NCBI GenBank assembly: GCA_037893225.1
Contig: JAZGUH010000089.1
Coordinates: 744,001-808,000, forward strand
Length of the DNA stretch: 64,000 nucleotides
Source of the DNA: Hippasteria phrygiana
Taxonomy: Eukaryota; Echinodermata; Asteroidea; Valvatida; Goniasteridae
Direction: 5' to 3'
The position numbers and the translations under genes were made by a program. Under the pieces are notes generated by a model that was not told where the DNA came from, made no database searches, and worked only from the letters and a program-made list of their open reading frames with translations. Every line of letters begins with the position of its first letter. Position 1 is the stretch's first letter. Below, one piece after another: positions 45,535 through 56,599 of this stretch.

Positions 45535-46020
45535 ACGGATGTCTCACCAGCGACGGATGTCTCACCGGCGACGGATGTCTCACCGGCGACGGATGTCTCA
45601 CCGGCGACGGATGTCTCACCGGCGACGGATGTCTCACCGGCGACGGATGTCTCACCGGCGACGGATGTCTCACCGGCGACGGATGTCTCACCGGCGACGG
45701 ATGTCTCACCGGCGACGGATGTCTCACCGGCGACGGATGTCTCACCGGCGACGGATGTCTCACCGGCGACGGATGTCTCACCGGCGACGGATGTCTCACC
45801 GGCGACGGATGTCTCACCGGCGACGGATGTCTCACCAGCGACGGATGTCTCACCAGCGACGGATGTCTCACCAGCGACGGATGTCTCGCCAGCGACGGAT
45901 GTCTCGCCAGCGACGGATGTCTCGCCAGCGACGGATGTCTCGCCAGCGACGGATGTCTCGCCAGCGACGGATGTCTCGCCAGCGACGGATGTCTCGCCAG
46001 CGACGGATGTCTCACCAGCG
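45535..46020. repeat. 18-bp minisatellite inside the Rep relic, about 27 units
   Basis: Units contain GCGACGGATGTCTCACCG. There are three blocks: first CCAGCG/CTCA, then about 16 of CCGGCG/CTCA, then CCAGCG with CTCA and finally CTCG. The unit preserves the upstream reading frame, encoding SPATDV repeats from 45298 to a stop at 46158. Other frames are open as well. Confidence 0.95.
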
Positions 46021-46022
46021 TC

Positions 46023-46605
46023 TCATCTGTGTCAGCTGTCTCAATTCGACTCGGCTCGGCTCGACTCGACTCTAGTAAAGAAAATGACTCGGGAATTGAC
46101 TTGGGAAAATGTGACTTGGGTCTTGACTTTGGAAAATTTTAATTGTACCTTGACTTGACTTGATAAAAAATGACTCGGTTACTAAGAATGGGACGTTTAA
46201 ACGTTTAAACTATAACAAATAAAAAAATCAGTTTAGATATTTTCCCAAACGTTTAAACGCAACTCAATTTAAAAAATGGGATTTTGTATGTACGCAATCT
46301 ACATTCCAGTTTTCTTCACAAAGAATCCAGAATCTTTGACGTATTTAATTTACAAAGAAATACAAACACCTTTAGTACTACACAGTGTAAACAATTGTTT
46401 GTGTTTGATGTTTTCAATACGCCGCTGGGACAAGATCAATGCTCGACGCGGACGGCACCTCTCCGACATCCTACACAAATGCGACTGGCGGCAGCCTTTT
46501 TGCAATTGTTGACTAAACATTTAAACGTTTAAACGCTACGGGAAAGTTTTGCTAAACATTTATCAAATTAAACGTAAATTCACATCCTGATTGGTTACAA
46601 CACTG
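46023..46605. mobile_element. GACTTG-rich hAT-like end, split by a nested element
   Basis: GACTCG/GACTTG repeats (46040-46165) lead to GACTCGGTTAC at 46182. The terminal ACAACACTG resumes at 46597-46605 after the nested insertion. Confidence 0.55.
46183..46590. mobile_element. Nested hAT-type element with 8-bp duplication
   Basis: Starts TAAGAATGGGACGTTTAAAC and ends in the complement of TCAGGATGTGA. Flanking octamers TCGGTTAC (46175-46182) and TTGGTTAC (46591-46598) form an 8-bp duplication with one mismatch. ACGTTTAAACGTTTAAAC motifs occur near both ends. No transposase. Confidence 0.65.
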
Positions 46606-47308
46606 TATAAAATGCACTGCATGGATGGTGCAGAATTTCTATAAGGACCTTATAGTACTGATTTGACATACTGTAATAATTATAATATGCCAAACATGTC
46701 GCTCCAAATAGCGTTGCACGAATGTGGCTGTCAAGAATGTGTCCTGCGCTGTACTTTCATGTCCAGTTCAGGGGTTGTTCTAAAAACCTCCCCTCGACCC
46801 CCACGACCCCTCGACTTACATTCATAAACGAAGCACACACAAACGCAAGATTACTCAGTAAATGTACAGACTGTTTTTTTATAAGCATAAGTTGAGGGGT
46901 CCTAGGGGTCGAGGAGGGTTTTCGAACAGTTTGCAGATTTGGTTGGTTTCAGCAGGGTGCTTAGAGAATACCTGAATGGGTTTGCGTTAAAGTACAGCAC
47001 TGGACTGATGTCATTCTTCACAACGAGTGACTTGCACAGCTTGTAGTGTTATTAGCAGCCACAGTCGTCAACGCTACTTGCAGCCTTACAGGTAACACAA
47101 ATGCCTCCTAAATTACACCCCAAAGAAATAATCACCATATGAAAAGCAACAGTTCAATAAAAAAAAGGGTTTGATGCTTTAAAATCTGCACTGGTGCCAT
47201 ATTTAGTCAGGGCAACATGTTGTGGTCGCTGGAATGACTGTTTCTATCTTTAAATCACTACGTACATTGTATAGTGCAAAGAAAAGAATTTGCGCAACGC
47301 CCACCTTC
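46606..47308. other. Spacer downstream of the helicase exon
   Basis: No ORF of interest. A small inverted repeat (CCCTCGACCCC... at about 46790-46815 and GGGGTCGAGGAGGG at about 46905-46920) may mark an element end. Confidence 0.4.
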
Positions 47309-47982
47309 TTATCTATTGTCAAGTACTAAATGCGAAAAACAGTACGGACATGGGGTGACTGCTTGCTGTTGGGCTTGTGGAATCTGATGAGAAAATGAGT
47401 ACATTTTCCATCTGACAGACATCATCTCTGTCTCGCGTTCATCAATAGACCCACCACTTATGTAGACTAAAGGCTGTTTTCCAGTACAGAATATTGGGCT
47501 GTCTGTATCGAAAGCAATATCTCTTGCATAGTGAGTTTTAGGTGCTGGCAAATGAACCGTTTGACCTTCCAATAGAAGAAGCATGTCATTCCAGGGTATG
47601 ATTTTAGGTGTCCACCTGAAATCATTCAAAAATATGACCTCGCTTAGCTCTGCCCCTACCCATGCAAAAGTACCCGTTGCAGGGTTTGTGAATGTGCGGA
47701 ATATGTCATTTAGGGGATTTAACATAAACGTCTTTCCAGTATTGGCCGGGCCCGTTATCATTAGATTTCTATATTTACCCCTTCCCTCAGACAACAATAA
47801 ATAAATGCTTCTTGCAAACGCAGTTATTTGAATCCCATTATTCACCAGTATTTCTGTAGCGCATTGTAGCCATACTCCATTGCACTTGCATGCAGCTTGG
47901 GCAGCCTGCTGCAGGATGTCAAGTCTGCTCATGGTCGACCTTCTCAGTGTCTCACAGGATTCAAAGAGTTCCCAAGCCTCCT
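47309..47982 (-). CDS. Superfamily 3 helicase domain (Rep-associated), second exon
   Basis: Begins after an acceptor TATTTGCAG|GAGG at 47982/47983 and stops at 47309. The Walker A motif GPANTGKT is followed by the Walker B-like ELSEVIFLNDFRW and a motif C-like PIFCTGKQPL. The late block SVRWKMYSFSHQIP is where SF3 proteins carry the arginine finger. This order is that of parvovirus NS1/CRESS Rep helicases, which form hexamers that unwind replicating DNA. A Cys-x-x-Cys (CPYC) follows near the C-terminus. It is in phase with the Rep exon upstream, so the two probably formed one protein. The exon itself is intact, without stops. Whether it is a viral integrant, a transposon gene or a domesticated gene is not decided by this sequence. 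Confidence 0.78.
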
Positions 47983-48837
47983 GCAAATAATATTTCAAAA
48001 AAGATAATGTGTGCAGGATTAGCAATAAACTTCAGATTTGAAGACGTTCTATTACTTAAAGTTGGGGTGAAAACTACTATAATAGAAACTAATGATTTTT
48101 TGTGCAAAGACTGATTGGGGTCCGGCACGAACACAGGAGTCGGTCGAGTAACGGGAAACAATCAACTTTCACTAGTAGATTGTGGTTTGACTCAACACGG
48201 TCTCATTAGCATAAAATAGTAGGTTTCTCTAAATATTTTTAGGTTTCTCTAAAAATATATTTGGAAGGGGGGGGGGGGGAGGAGATCCCTTACAACTGAA
48301 CTGAACGGTTAGCCTAGCCTAATGACCTATATCAGGCCCGAGGGCAAGATAATTCACATAAGTTTACATATCTCTACAGCTCAATTACCTCAAATTTAGT
48401 TTTGCAAACAAAAAGCAACAGGTGGGTCTATTTGGCATAGAGATGGGAGGCTACATTTAGACCTGGGCCCAGAGATTGACGATCATTTGAGGGGTGGTTT
48501 GGGGGAGGGGAATATAAAAACACATTCATTCGGTCAACCCTGGTAAAATTGAAAAGAAACATGTCCAAGAGGTCTTTATCTGTAATTTCCAGTGAAAAAC
48601 ACATTGCCACTCTACCCCTCAGCATCACCATGTGGCGTTCTAAGTTTGGTCTGATTTTGTGCCATTTTCTGCATATTTTCATGTAATGGAACCCTATCGC
48701 CAACTGGTGCGTAGCAACACCCCTACGACCCACATGGAATGTTGGGCAGCAATTTTGGGCTTGTCTTAGTTTTAGTTAATAGTTACTGTGTGTGTTTCAC
48801 ATAGACTTCAGCTTACGTATACCTGGATTGTCTCGTG
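47983..48837 (-). other. Putative intron between Rep and helicase exons
   Basis: From the donor-like GTATAC just below 48826 to the acceptor TTTGCAG at 47983. It contains a G run (about 48268-48281) and no supported ORF. Confidence 0.5.
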
Positions 48838-49647
48838 TTAGTCGTGTACAACCCTTTTGCCCTTGTTGATCATGAACTGAGCGATGTCCGTTTTCCCCTC
48901 CTCCTTCTGCTGATCAGCAAAGGCCATCAATTGGAGGCGCGTCTTCAGTCCTTTGGATACCACAATTTCCGACACGTCATAGGGAGTTAGTCTGGAACGT
49001 GTACGCATCCGTTGATGTGTGGGACTGTTGGGGGGAATCGCAGAATCCAGGATTTGTGACCGAGACCTAAACTCGGGCTGTGACTGAGACGGAAACTCGG
49101 GCTGAGACTGAGACTGAGACTCGGGCTGAGGCTGAGACTGAGAGTTCCAAGTGAGAATTTGAGAAGCAGCGTCAGTCTTTGGTGGTACTGAATCTGTTAA
49201 ATCAGGAATAGGATGTCCCCTGGATTGGATATAATTTCTGTCAGTTTTGGTCACATACCTCCAGGCACTGTAATAATTGTGATGGTTTGAGGAGAAATGT
49301 ACAGCCATCCCATGATGATGTTGTAAATGGTTTCTAACTTGTAACCAACGCTGAGTTCTGTCCAATTTGATCGACATATGGTAGTGCGTACCTCCATCGG
49401 CATGAAATTCTCGAGAGCATGCCCAGTGCATGACTTGTGCAGTTCCACACATATCAAATGCAGACACAATTTTGTCAGCAACATCTTGACGACCTTCAAT
49501 AATACCGACTCGGATATTTGCCCTGCTGTATGTAATTAAATAAACCTGGCGTACTTGACGAACACCAAGTAAACGAGACATATCGACATGAAAATCAACA
49601 ATAACTACGGTGTCACGCCCCTCATCAGTCAAGTCAGTGGTGTTCAC
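48838..49647 (-). CDS. HUH/YxxK Rep-type endonuclease, first exon
   Basis: An open frame of 269 codons. Motif I-like VYLITYS lies at residues 36-41, the HUH metal site as HYH (GGTHYHMSIKL) at 88-90, and motif III YVTK, with the nicking tyrosine, at 131-134. A Gln/Ser/Pro-rich linker (about 168-205) and a conserved tail (LTPYDVSEIVVSKGL) follow. Rep proteins of this type nick one strand and start rolling-circle replication or transposition. No in-frame ATG is seen upstream of the ATG at 49581, so the start is uncertain. The frame ends at a TAA at 48838-48840. Twelve bases further is a donor-like CCAG|GTATAC in phase with the helicase exon, suggesting the stop is a late nonsense change in a spliced Rep-helicase gene. 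Relics of the same gene lie at 44813-45530. Confidence 0.75.
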   Translation of the reverse strand: MNTTDLTDEGRDTVVIVDFHVDMSRLLGVRQVRQVYLITYSRANIRVGIIEGRQDVADKIVSAFDMCGTAQVMHWACSREFHADGGTHYHMSIKLDRTQRWLQVRNHLQHHHGMAVHFSSNHHNYYSAWRYVTKTDRNYIQSRGHPIPDLTDSVPPKTDAASQILTWNSQSQPQPESQSQSQPEFPSQSQPEFRSRSQILDSAIPPNSPTHQRMRTRSRLTPYDVSEIVVSKGLKTRLQLMAFADQQKEEGKTDIAQFMINKGKRVVHD

Positions 49648-50070
49648 GCCACAAGCGCAGCATCAGTTTCGCAAGCCCCGCGTATTTATAATGTAACACG
49701 TACAAACAGCGCCCCCTATGACAAACCACCGACGGCTTACCTCGGTATACCCACCGCGTATGTGATGTAATATACACACGGTTGACCATTTGAGTACCAT
49801 GGTAAACCGAATAAAGAGAAATTACTGTTCTTATCTTTTATACAAACTAGATGGTCAACCGTCCAAGTTGACCATCTTGCATAATAGTCTGTGTGGCGTG
49901 ACTGCATAAGTTTTTTGACCTTTGAAAATTGTGCTTACTGCACATGCGTGGCTCTGGAGGATGTAAATTCGGACAGTCAAATTTGTCGGGTACGTACGTG
50001 CGCACATATGTACACCACCGGGCAGTAGCATCCCCCCCTTAGATTGCCAGTACGTGCCATTTTAAAGCTT

Positions 50071-50105
<35 letters not shown>

Positions 50106-50587
50106 AACAACAACAACAACATCCCCCCCCCCCCCCCCCCCCCTGCGCACTGTGTTTTTAAAAAACGTTAACACGGTTGTAAAACTTGTTGTGCTTAAAG
50201 ATTAACGAAACCATGACGAAACTGACTAGCCATTACAAAGTACCGAAACACTTGCAAAAAGTTATTATTATATCCAGCTCCACTCCGGCCCCATAATTAA
50301 ACTAAAACAAGGAAAAAACCACAAACAAATCTAACAAACGACCAAAGTCATAAAAAAACACAAACCCAGGGTGAATCCCGTTCCCAACATCTAATATATT
50401 ACACCGTATAGACATATAAATAAACACATACTGGGGCCAAACTGTAATACATTAATTATTTGATTAATTAACCCTCTAACTAACACAGTTCAAAGTAGAT
50501 GTTTGGCAGCAAGGTAATTATTTTGCGCTCCGAGAAAATGGTTAGTGAATGTCCAGATAACTCAAGAAAGTTTAAACATTCTAAAGC

Positions 50588-50716
50588 GCAAATAAATACA
50601 GGTGCATATTTCCAAAGTGGGTTGCTAGATAAAAGTACACATCCCAAGCTAGTTCAACAAACGTCACTTTCCTAGCTAGTTGGAGCCCAGAAAATCGCGT
50701 CGTTACAGCGCCCTCA
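50588..50716. repeat. Dispersed repeat family F, copy 2
   Basis: Near-identical to 43003-43123 in the same orientation. It begins near CAAATAAATAC and ends at GTTACAGCGCCCTC. Confidence 0.75.
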
Positions 50717-51935
50717 CAGGACCTAAAAACTTTGTATTATAACCCTTTCACTACCATGGGCTCCGCTTGGCACCAAAGTTCCACGCCACTTCCTTACCGT
50801 GCCTCTTTTTGGCACCAAGCTCATGTTGTATTTGGCGAAAATGTGAATAGCGCCCCCTATCGACAAAAAGGCGATCTCGCATCTGCGCGTGCACCGCGAC
50901 CGTAGTTTGAAACATTCCAGATCACAGTTATGTGAATATAAATAATTGTTTCTCCACCTCCTCCCCCTCGCCGCCCCTCCCCCCACAATACCCCTCCCCC
51001 ATCCTCCCTTCCCCTCCCACTCATCTCCCTTCCCACTCATCTCCCTTCCCACTCATCTCCCTTCCCACTCATCCCCCTCCCCCCCCCGCCCCCCCGCCCC
51101 CCCAATGCAATGTTGATAGGGGTGGGAGAATTAGCCGGTTTGCCTGCACACCCAATTTCACACAACCTTGAACGGGGGGGGGGGGGGGGGGGGGGGTGGG
51201 AGATTGGCGGGTCTATCCTGTTCACATACTGTGTTAGATCTTATCGGCCTTTCTCCTCGCTGAATTGCGAGGGCGCTATACAATGAAATTTTTACAAAGG
51301 GGACTGGTATTGAGGTAATGAGTGCATTATTTCTCCTGGTAGCGAAAGGGTTAAGGGCGGAAAAAGAAGTGTATGAAGTGCATGCAAGCCTGCCCAATCT
51401 TTCGCATCATGTCATCAGCCGGTAAGATCTCCTACACTGCTGGGGTATCATGTTCCTGTTCAAAGGTGCTGACTTTTACCGCCTTTTAATTGCGACCCTG
51501 ATCAAACATTGGATTTAATTATTTGTAATGTTAGTGACTGTTATTGTCATTTTCGTTCAAATTTTACCGTTTATATAATTTTTGGTAACCAATGTAAATG
51601 TTTAACTTTTACTGTTTTAACTTGGACTTTTTCTTTGGTGGCTATTTTAAAAAATAATAAAACCGGAAATAAAATGAAATGAAAAGTGTGATGGGCCCAA
51701 AGCAATTTCCAATTATACCTCCTTCAGCTTTGGCTTCTGGTTATTTTAGGTTCTCATCGTGGCAAGATGTACATCTGGGGCGCTGTTTTTGCTACACGTA
51801 CATCAAAGTCTCACATTTGAATCCGGAGCCGGAGCCTGATCATTTTATTCAAGTATATTCACGGCTTCAAATTGGAAATGGAGCTGGGAAATAACTGGAG
51901 ACGAAGCCGAAGCCATTTTTTGAGAAGCCCAATTG

Positions 51936-52281
51936 CTCTAAAAACTGAAGTGTTTAATCCAACACTTACATGTGTGCGGTCAGTGACCACACTTTGAAAG
52001 TGTGGAATCCAGCATTTTAAATGTTAAATTCAGCATTTTTTAATGTGAATTCAATGTTTAAAATGCTGATTCAACAATTTAAATGTTAATTCAACAATTC
52101 CCCAAACTTTTTGTTGAAATTGTTGAATCAACATTTTAAACGTTGAATTAACAGTTTAATATCTGAATTAAAAATTTCAAATGCTGGATTCAACATTTAA
52201 AATGCTGGATTCCACACTTTCAAAGTGTGGTCACTGACCGCACACATGTAAGTGTTGGATTCAACACTTCAGTTTTTAGCG
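51936..52281. mobile_element. Palindromic MITE with long inverted ends
   Basis: CTAAAAACTGAAGTGTT at the left pairs with AACACTTCAGTTTTTAG at the right, continuing for about 80 bp through GGTCAGTGACCACACTTTG. The interior contains many short AACATTTAAAATGCTG repeats. Confidence 0.85.
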
Positions 52282-52524
52282 TGTATCAATGGGATCAACA
52301 GTGGGGCCGAAGCGGTGTTTTATGTACATTCATCTATCTTCACATTGACTGTTCCTCAGTAAGCTTCTCCATTTCAAAAATTACTTCCTAACTCCCCGCG
52401 CAGAACCATGTGTTTGACGATCGTAGCATTTTCCGAACTTTCCAAAGCCACTGGTGTTCTTCATCCTACAATAAAGGGGGGGGGGGGGGTGCATCGATCC
52501 ATTATAAGCTCCGCCTCTTGACAT

Positions 52525-52650
52525 ACTGACCAATCACAGCCCCACGCGCCACACGTCAGTCACGCATGCGCATTTTTGTGAGGCCATAGTCGCGGCTGTG
52601 ATTGGTCAATCAATACTTCAAGGGGCGAAGTTTAATGATCGGTCTATTAT
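52525..52650. repeat. Dispersed repeat with inverted CCAAT motifs, copy 1
   Basis: GACCAATCACAGC and GCTGTGATTGGTCAAT are inverted. A related sequence is at 54546-54630, in the intron of the CD225 gene. Confidence 0.6.
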
Positions 52651-52689
52651 TATCCCGATAAGATGATTCGTTCTCTGGTTAATAATTAC

Positions 52690-55675
52690 AGGTTTCTTGA
52701 CCGGCCTACACGATGAAAATGAGAATGATGGCTTTGAAAACGCAGACCATTCCGGAGAGAAAAATCTAGGTACCCGTATAAAACTGATGATGCTCGATCG
52801 CCAGTCAACAAAAACTGGGAACAAAGATCGGTTGCCCGAGAGTAAAGCCCGGTTCATGCGAATGCGTATGCGAAGCGAATTCGTCAAGGTAACGGGGGCC
52901 GTCACAATGAAACTTTAATTGTTGACGACATGAAATTCGCTTCGCATTCGCATTCGCATTCACATGAAGTATGAACCGGGCTTAACAACGAAAGGAAATT
53001 GAATTTTAGATGAATACCGCTATACAAACTGCTTGCAAACTGGAACAACCCGGAATATACGATACAATTTTGGAGTGCCTGGCTTTTTCATCCTAGAATC
53101 TTTCTCAAAAGAGCGACACAATTAGGATCAGAATTAAAGAGCTGGCTAATCGTACTCATTGTATCGTTTAAGCCCCTGTAACATCTGTGCGATGTTGTGT
53201 ACGAATCGACTACGACATGAAAATCTTGGGCAATCGTAGATATCCGTACTGAGACCCGTACTGCTTCGTATTATTCGTATTCTTGGTTGATCGGCATACG
53301 CGTACGAAAGTTTTAAACTGTTTAAATCTTTCGTACTCCATCGTGCGATTTGTCAGTTCCGTACGATGTCGTATGAAGGTCTTGTAAAGGTTGTGCGGGA
53401 CGCCGATTTAGTTCGATTTTTTTCAAAAACTCGTGGTCAATCGTGGACATTTGAAGTCGTGGCTATTCTTGCACATTCGTACACAACATCGCACAGATGT
53501 GACAGGGGCTTTAGAAATTGAATTTCGTTCGGATTGATTGTAATATAGCTGTCTCGAAGAGCATGGGCGGCGATCCCGCGGGGTATACGAGTGGACACGT
53601 CCCCCCAATATTTTTTGGGGAGGGGACGGCTATGGCGTGTCCCCCCAAAAAATATCCCACTTAACATTTATGGGTCATTGGCTTTTACACGCAGCAGTGT
53701 GCACCAGAATACACAAAGATCAGCACACATTTTCAAAAATTACCCAGGATACACAAGAGACACCGAGTACAAAAAACGCTGAACATTTTTTTTAGATGTG
53801 TGCTTTTTCCTCTATCCGCCCAACCTTGACGAGAAATCGCCGGCGCTGTCGAAGAGGGTCCCTACGACTTTTATCACACTAATCGACTTCGTTTTTCTTC
53901 TGATGCATTTGATATTTGAACAGAATTTTTGACTTGTTAACTTTAGAAAATTTCGAACATACCGACCGCCAGGGGCCGGGGAAGTCGCGATTACAAAGCG
54001 AGGTCACAGCAGACTTTAGCACCGAGTATTTCAGTGACGCAGCAGCAGCAGCAGCAACAGCAGCAGAATTCTATGGACTGAATTCGTCTCCTCAGCATGA
54101 ACAGTATTCTGCAGACGACCCCTCTCCACCTCCTCCCTACAGCAGCCTGGTTTTGGTGAATTCTGGTATGTTATCATGACAATCAATTTTTTTTTTTTTT
54201 TTTAATAGACCGGATTCCTGTTAATTAATTAGTTTCTTTTGCTCAGACCGAAGTCTCATTCTAAATAATCAAACCATAATAATCATAATGTGATTGTATG
54301 GTTTGAGCCAGTTTATCTTCCTTCACAGAAAGCATCTCCCACAGGCCAAGCGAACACCCAGAATTCAGACTGAGTGCGCATGCTCCACCACCCCAAGCGC
54401 CGACCGTGATGACGGAAGTTTCCCCTGGAAACTGGGCGTGGCCTGAAGGGAACTTTCAAGGCGAACAATGCAACCACAGTCTATCCTACGTGAGTGTTTG
54501 AAGTAGCTATTAACCACTGATCACCAACCCTATATAGACACGTGCTGACCAATCACATCCATGTGCGCGCCGTAGTCGCGGTTGTGATTGGTCAATACGT
54601 CAGGGGCCTTGCTCAATGATTGGTCTATTCATATGTTATACCAGCAAGATATGGGACCAAGTGGTACACTCCTCTTATATAACCTATACACACTCCAGAC
54701 TACTGTTAACTAAAACCACACCCCCTCCCCCCCCCCCCCCCCCCGGATATCTGAAAGGAATTCCTGAGATTCTGGGAACACAATGACCAACACAAAAGGG
54801 GGGGGGGGGAATTCTCTCTGTCCCATATCTTGCTTTAAATGATTCATATTGGGCTGTGACCCTAGTGAAGAGCACGGCTTTGTGATAAATTTACGATTGT
54901 AAAACTGAACATTATTACTGCGTGTTTCACTACCGGTACTAAAGCAAATAATGAGGACAAGTGCCACCTGATTACACACAGGTTTCAACATAAAACTGCG
55001 GCTATCAACCTGCACACATTCGAGCTCACGGTTGAATGTGACACCACCGCAGTTTTGGTCTTAAACAATGCGGTGGTATCATATTTTAGGCAAAAGCAGC
55101 AACAATGCTTCAGCACAAGACTGCGGTGGCGTGGGTGCATGAATAGCGTGACCCGATTCGCGTATGGAAAGTTAACGTTGGTGCACGCCGTGCCTCCCGC
55201 GAGCAATCTAGGCCTACGTGTTCCTTGCAATAAAGAAAATCACCACCACTCATATAATACACATTTCTGAATTTAGTCAACCAAATGCAATGAATACTGA
55301 TTAAAAACAAAAATTACCATATTTTTCAGAATGATGACGTCTTGATGAGAAAAATGCCCAACGCTGGAGTCGCCATGTCAGTGATCACAACAGCATTCTG
55401 TTGTCCTGTCATCGGTGCATGTGCTCTGTTCCAGTCATGGCAGGTCAGGGGCGGATCCAGCTGGGGGTTGGGCCGGGGTCAAACCCCTATCCCACCCCAC
55501 CCCCCCCCGCATAGTGATTTTCTTGTACCGTATTCAATCAAGGCCAATTAACAGACTTGCTTGCTTGCTTGCCTGCCTGTCTACCTGCCTCCATGCCTGC
55601 TAATTGCTTGCTTGCTTGCCTGCCTGACTGCTTGCTTGCTTGCTTGCTTGCCTGCCTGTCTGCTTGCCTGCCTGT

Positions 55676-55707
<32 letters not shown>

Positions 55708-55819
55708 CTGCCTGCCTGCTTGACTCATTGCTTGCTTGCCTGCCTGCCTGCTTGACTCATTGCTTGATTGCTTGCCTGCCTGCTTGACTCATTGCTTGAT
55801 TGCTTGCCTGCCTGTCTGA

Positions 55820-55859
<40 letters not shown>

Positions 55860-56599
55860 CTGACTGCCGTGCTTGCTTGCTTGCTTGTTTGCCTGTCTGT
55901 CTGCTTGCTTGCTTGCTTGCTTGTCTGTCTGTCTGTCTGCTTGCTGGGCTGCCTGTCTGACTGCTTGCTTGCTTGCTTGTTTGTTTGCTTGCCTGCCTGA
56001 CTGCCGTGCGCTTGCTTGCTTGCTTGCCTGTCTGCCTGACTGCTTGCCTGCCTGTCTGTCTGCTTGATTGCTTGCCTGCCTGCTTGCTTGCTTGCTTGCT
56101 TGCCTGCCTGTCTGCTTGCTTGCTTGCTTGCCTGCCTGACTGCCGTGCTTGCCTGCCTGCCTGACTGCTTGCCTGACTGCTTGCTTGCTTGTCTGTCTGC
56201 TTGCTTGCATGCTTGCCTGCCTGACTGCTTGCTTGCTTGCTTTTCTGCTTGCTTCCTTGTTTGTTGGGGCGTTTATGTTTATTTGTTTGTTTGATTGGAC
56301 CTGACCGACAATGTTCAAAATTAACCGTAATTTTCAAAAACCGAACCTGATTTTGTATTTTCCAGTTCGTCTGGGTCCCGAGCTCATCTGTGTTCACAGT
56401 GAAAGTTGAATTTTATTACATTTTCTAAAGTTAATTAGTCATCTTTGTTTTTATGCAGGTTTGCAAGCGTTACAAAAACCGGGACTACGATGGCTCATTG
56501 AGGGCATCGAAGAGGGTTAAATATACTATCTGTGCGGCCACATCTATTGGAATCTCAATATGGAGTGCAGTAATTACAATTATACTGACTTCCATATAG
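52690..56599 (+). CDS. CD225/dispanin-family membrane protein (IFITM/PRRT-like)
   Basis: Exons 53947-54165, 54329-54489, 55330-55443 and 56459-56599 join in phase and end at TAG 56597-56599. A likely earlier exon at 52690-52769 (ATTACAG|GTTTC to CTAG|GTACCC) fits the phase, but no exon with an ATG was found, so the 5' end is missing. The N-terminal half is Ala/Pro-rich, with a PPPPY motif near 54137 (DPSPPPPYSSL) that could bind WW domains. The C-terminal CD225 domain has a first membrane segment with the double cysteine (AVITTAFCCPVIGACALF is close to this region), then QVCKRYKNRDYDGSLRASKR and a second membrane segment ending ITIILTSI. Dispanins insert in membranes and include the antiviral IFITMs, but the specific role here is unknown. 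AATAAA at 56742-56747 is a plausible polyadenylation signal. Confidence 0.82.
52843..52985. mobile_element. MITE family C, copy 2
   Basis: TAAAGCCCGGTTCATGCGAA at the left pairs with ATGAACCGGGCTTAA at the right. The CGCATTCGCATTCGCATT interior matches 14432-14583. Confidence 0.8.
53169..53512. mobile_element. MITE (AAGCCCCTGT-ACATCTGTG ends)
   Basis: TAAGCCCCTGTAACATCTGT with GCGATGTTGTGTACGAAT pairs with the complement at 53474-53512, about 345 bp. It lies in the CD225 gene intron. Confidence 0.85.
54643..54834 (-). mobile_element. MITE family A, copy 4
   Basis: AGCAAGATATGGGACCAAG to CCCATATCTTGCT, in the same orientation as the copy at 17373, with C and G runs at 54724-54744 and 54799-54810. 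It lies in the third CD225 intron. Confidence 0.82.
55556..56250. repeat. Tetranucleotide array (TTGC/CTGC/TCTG mix), about 700 bp
   Basis: Mostly GCTTGCTTGCCTGCC-type units with TCTG and ACTG variants and a recurring GACTGCCGTGC interruption. All frames on both strands stay open, giving artefactual Leu/Ala/Cys or Gln/Ser/Lys ORFs. It lies in the last CD225 intron. Confidence 0.95.

Larger units (their letters stand above)
49650..52688. other. Gene-free spacer with simple repeats
   Basis: Contains (CAA)n at about 50071-50120, C/G runs at about 50122-50143, 51080-51105, 51177-51196 and 52477-52489, and the repeats listed separately. Long proline- or glycine-rich frames at 50.9-51.3 kb are low-complexity artefacts. 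Confidence 0.6.

Noticed and set aside
47380..47395. CTGATGAG as a hammerhead ribozyme core
   Set aside because: It lies in helicase coding sequence, and I see no paired stems or GAAA partner at the right spacing.
50932..51397. Pro-rich and Gly-rich ORFs
   Set aside because: Encoded by C/G runs with no splice or homology support.
55557..56397. Overlapping Leu/Ala/Cys and Gln/Ser/Lys ORFs on both strands
   Set aside because: Tetranucleotide array open in all frames, located in an intron.
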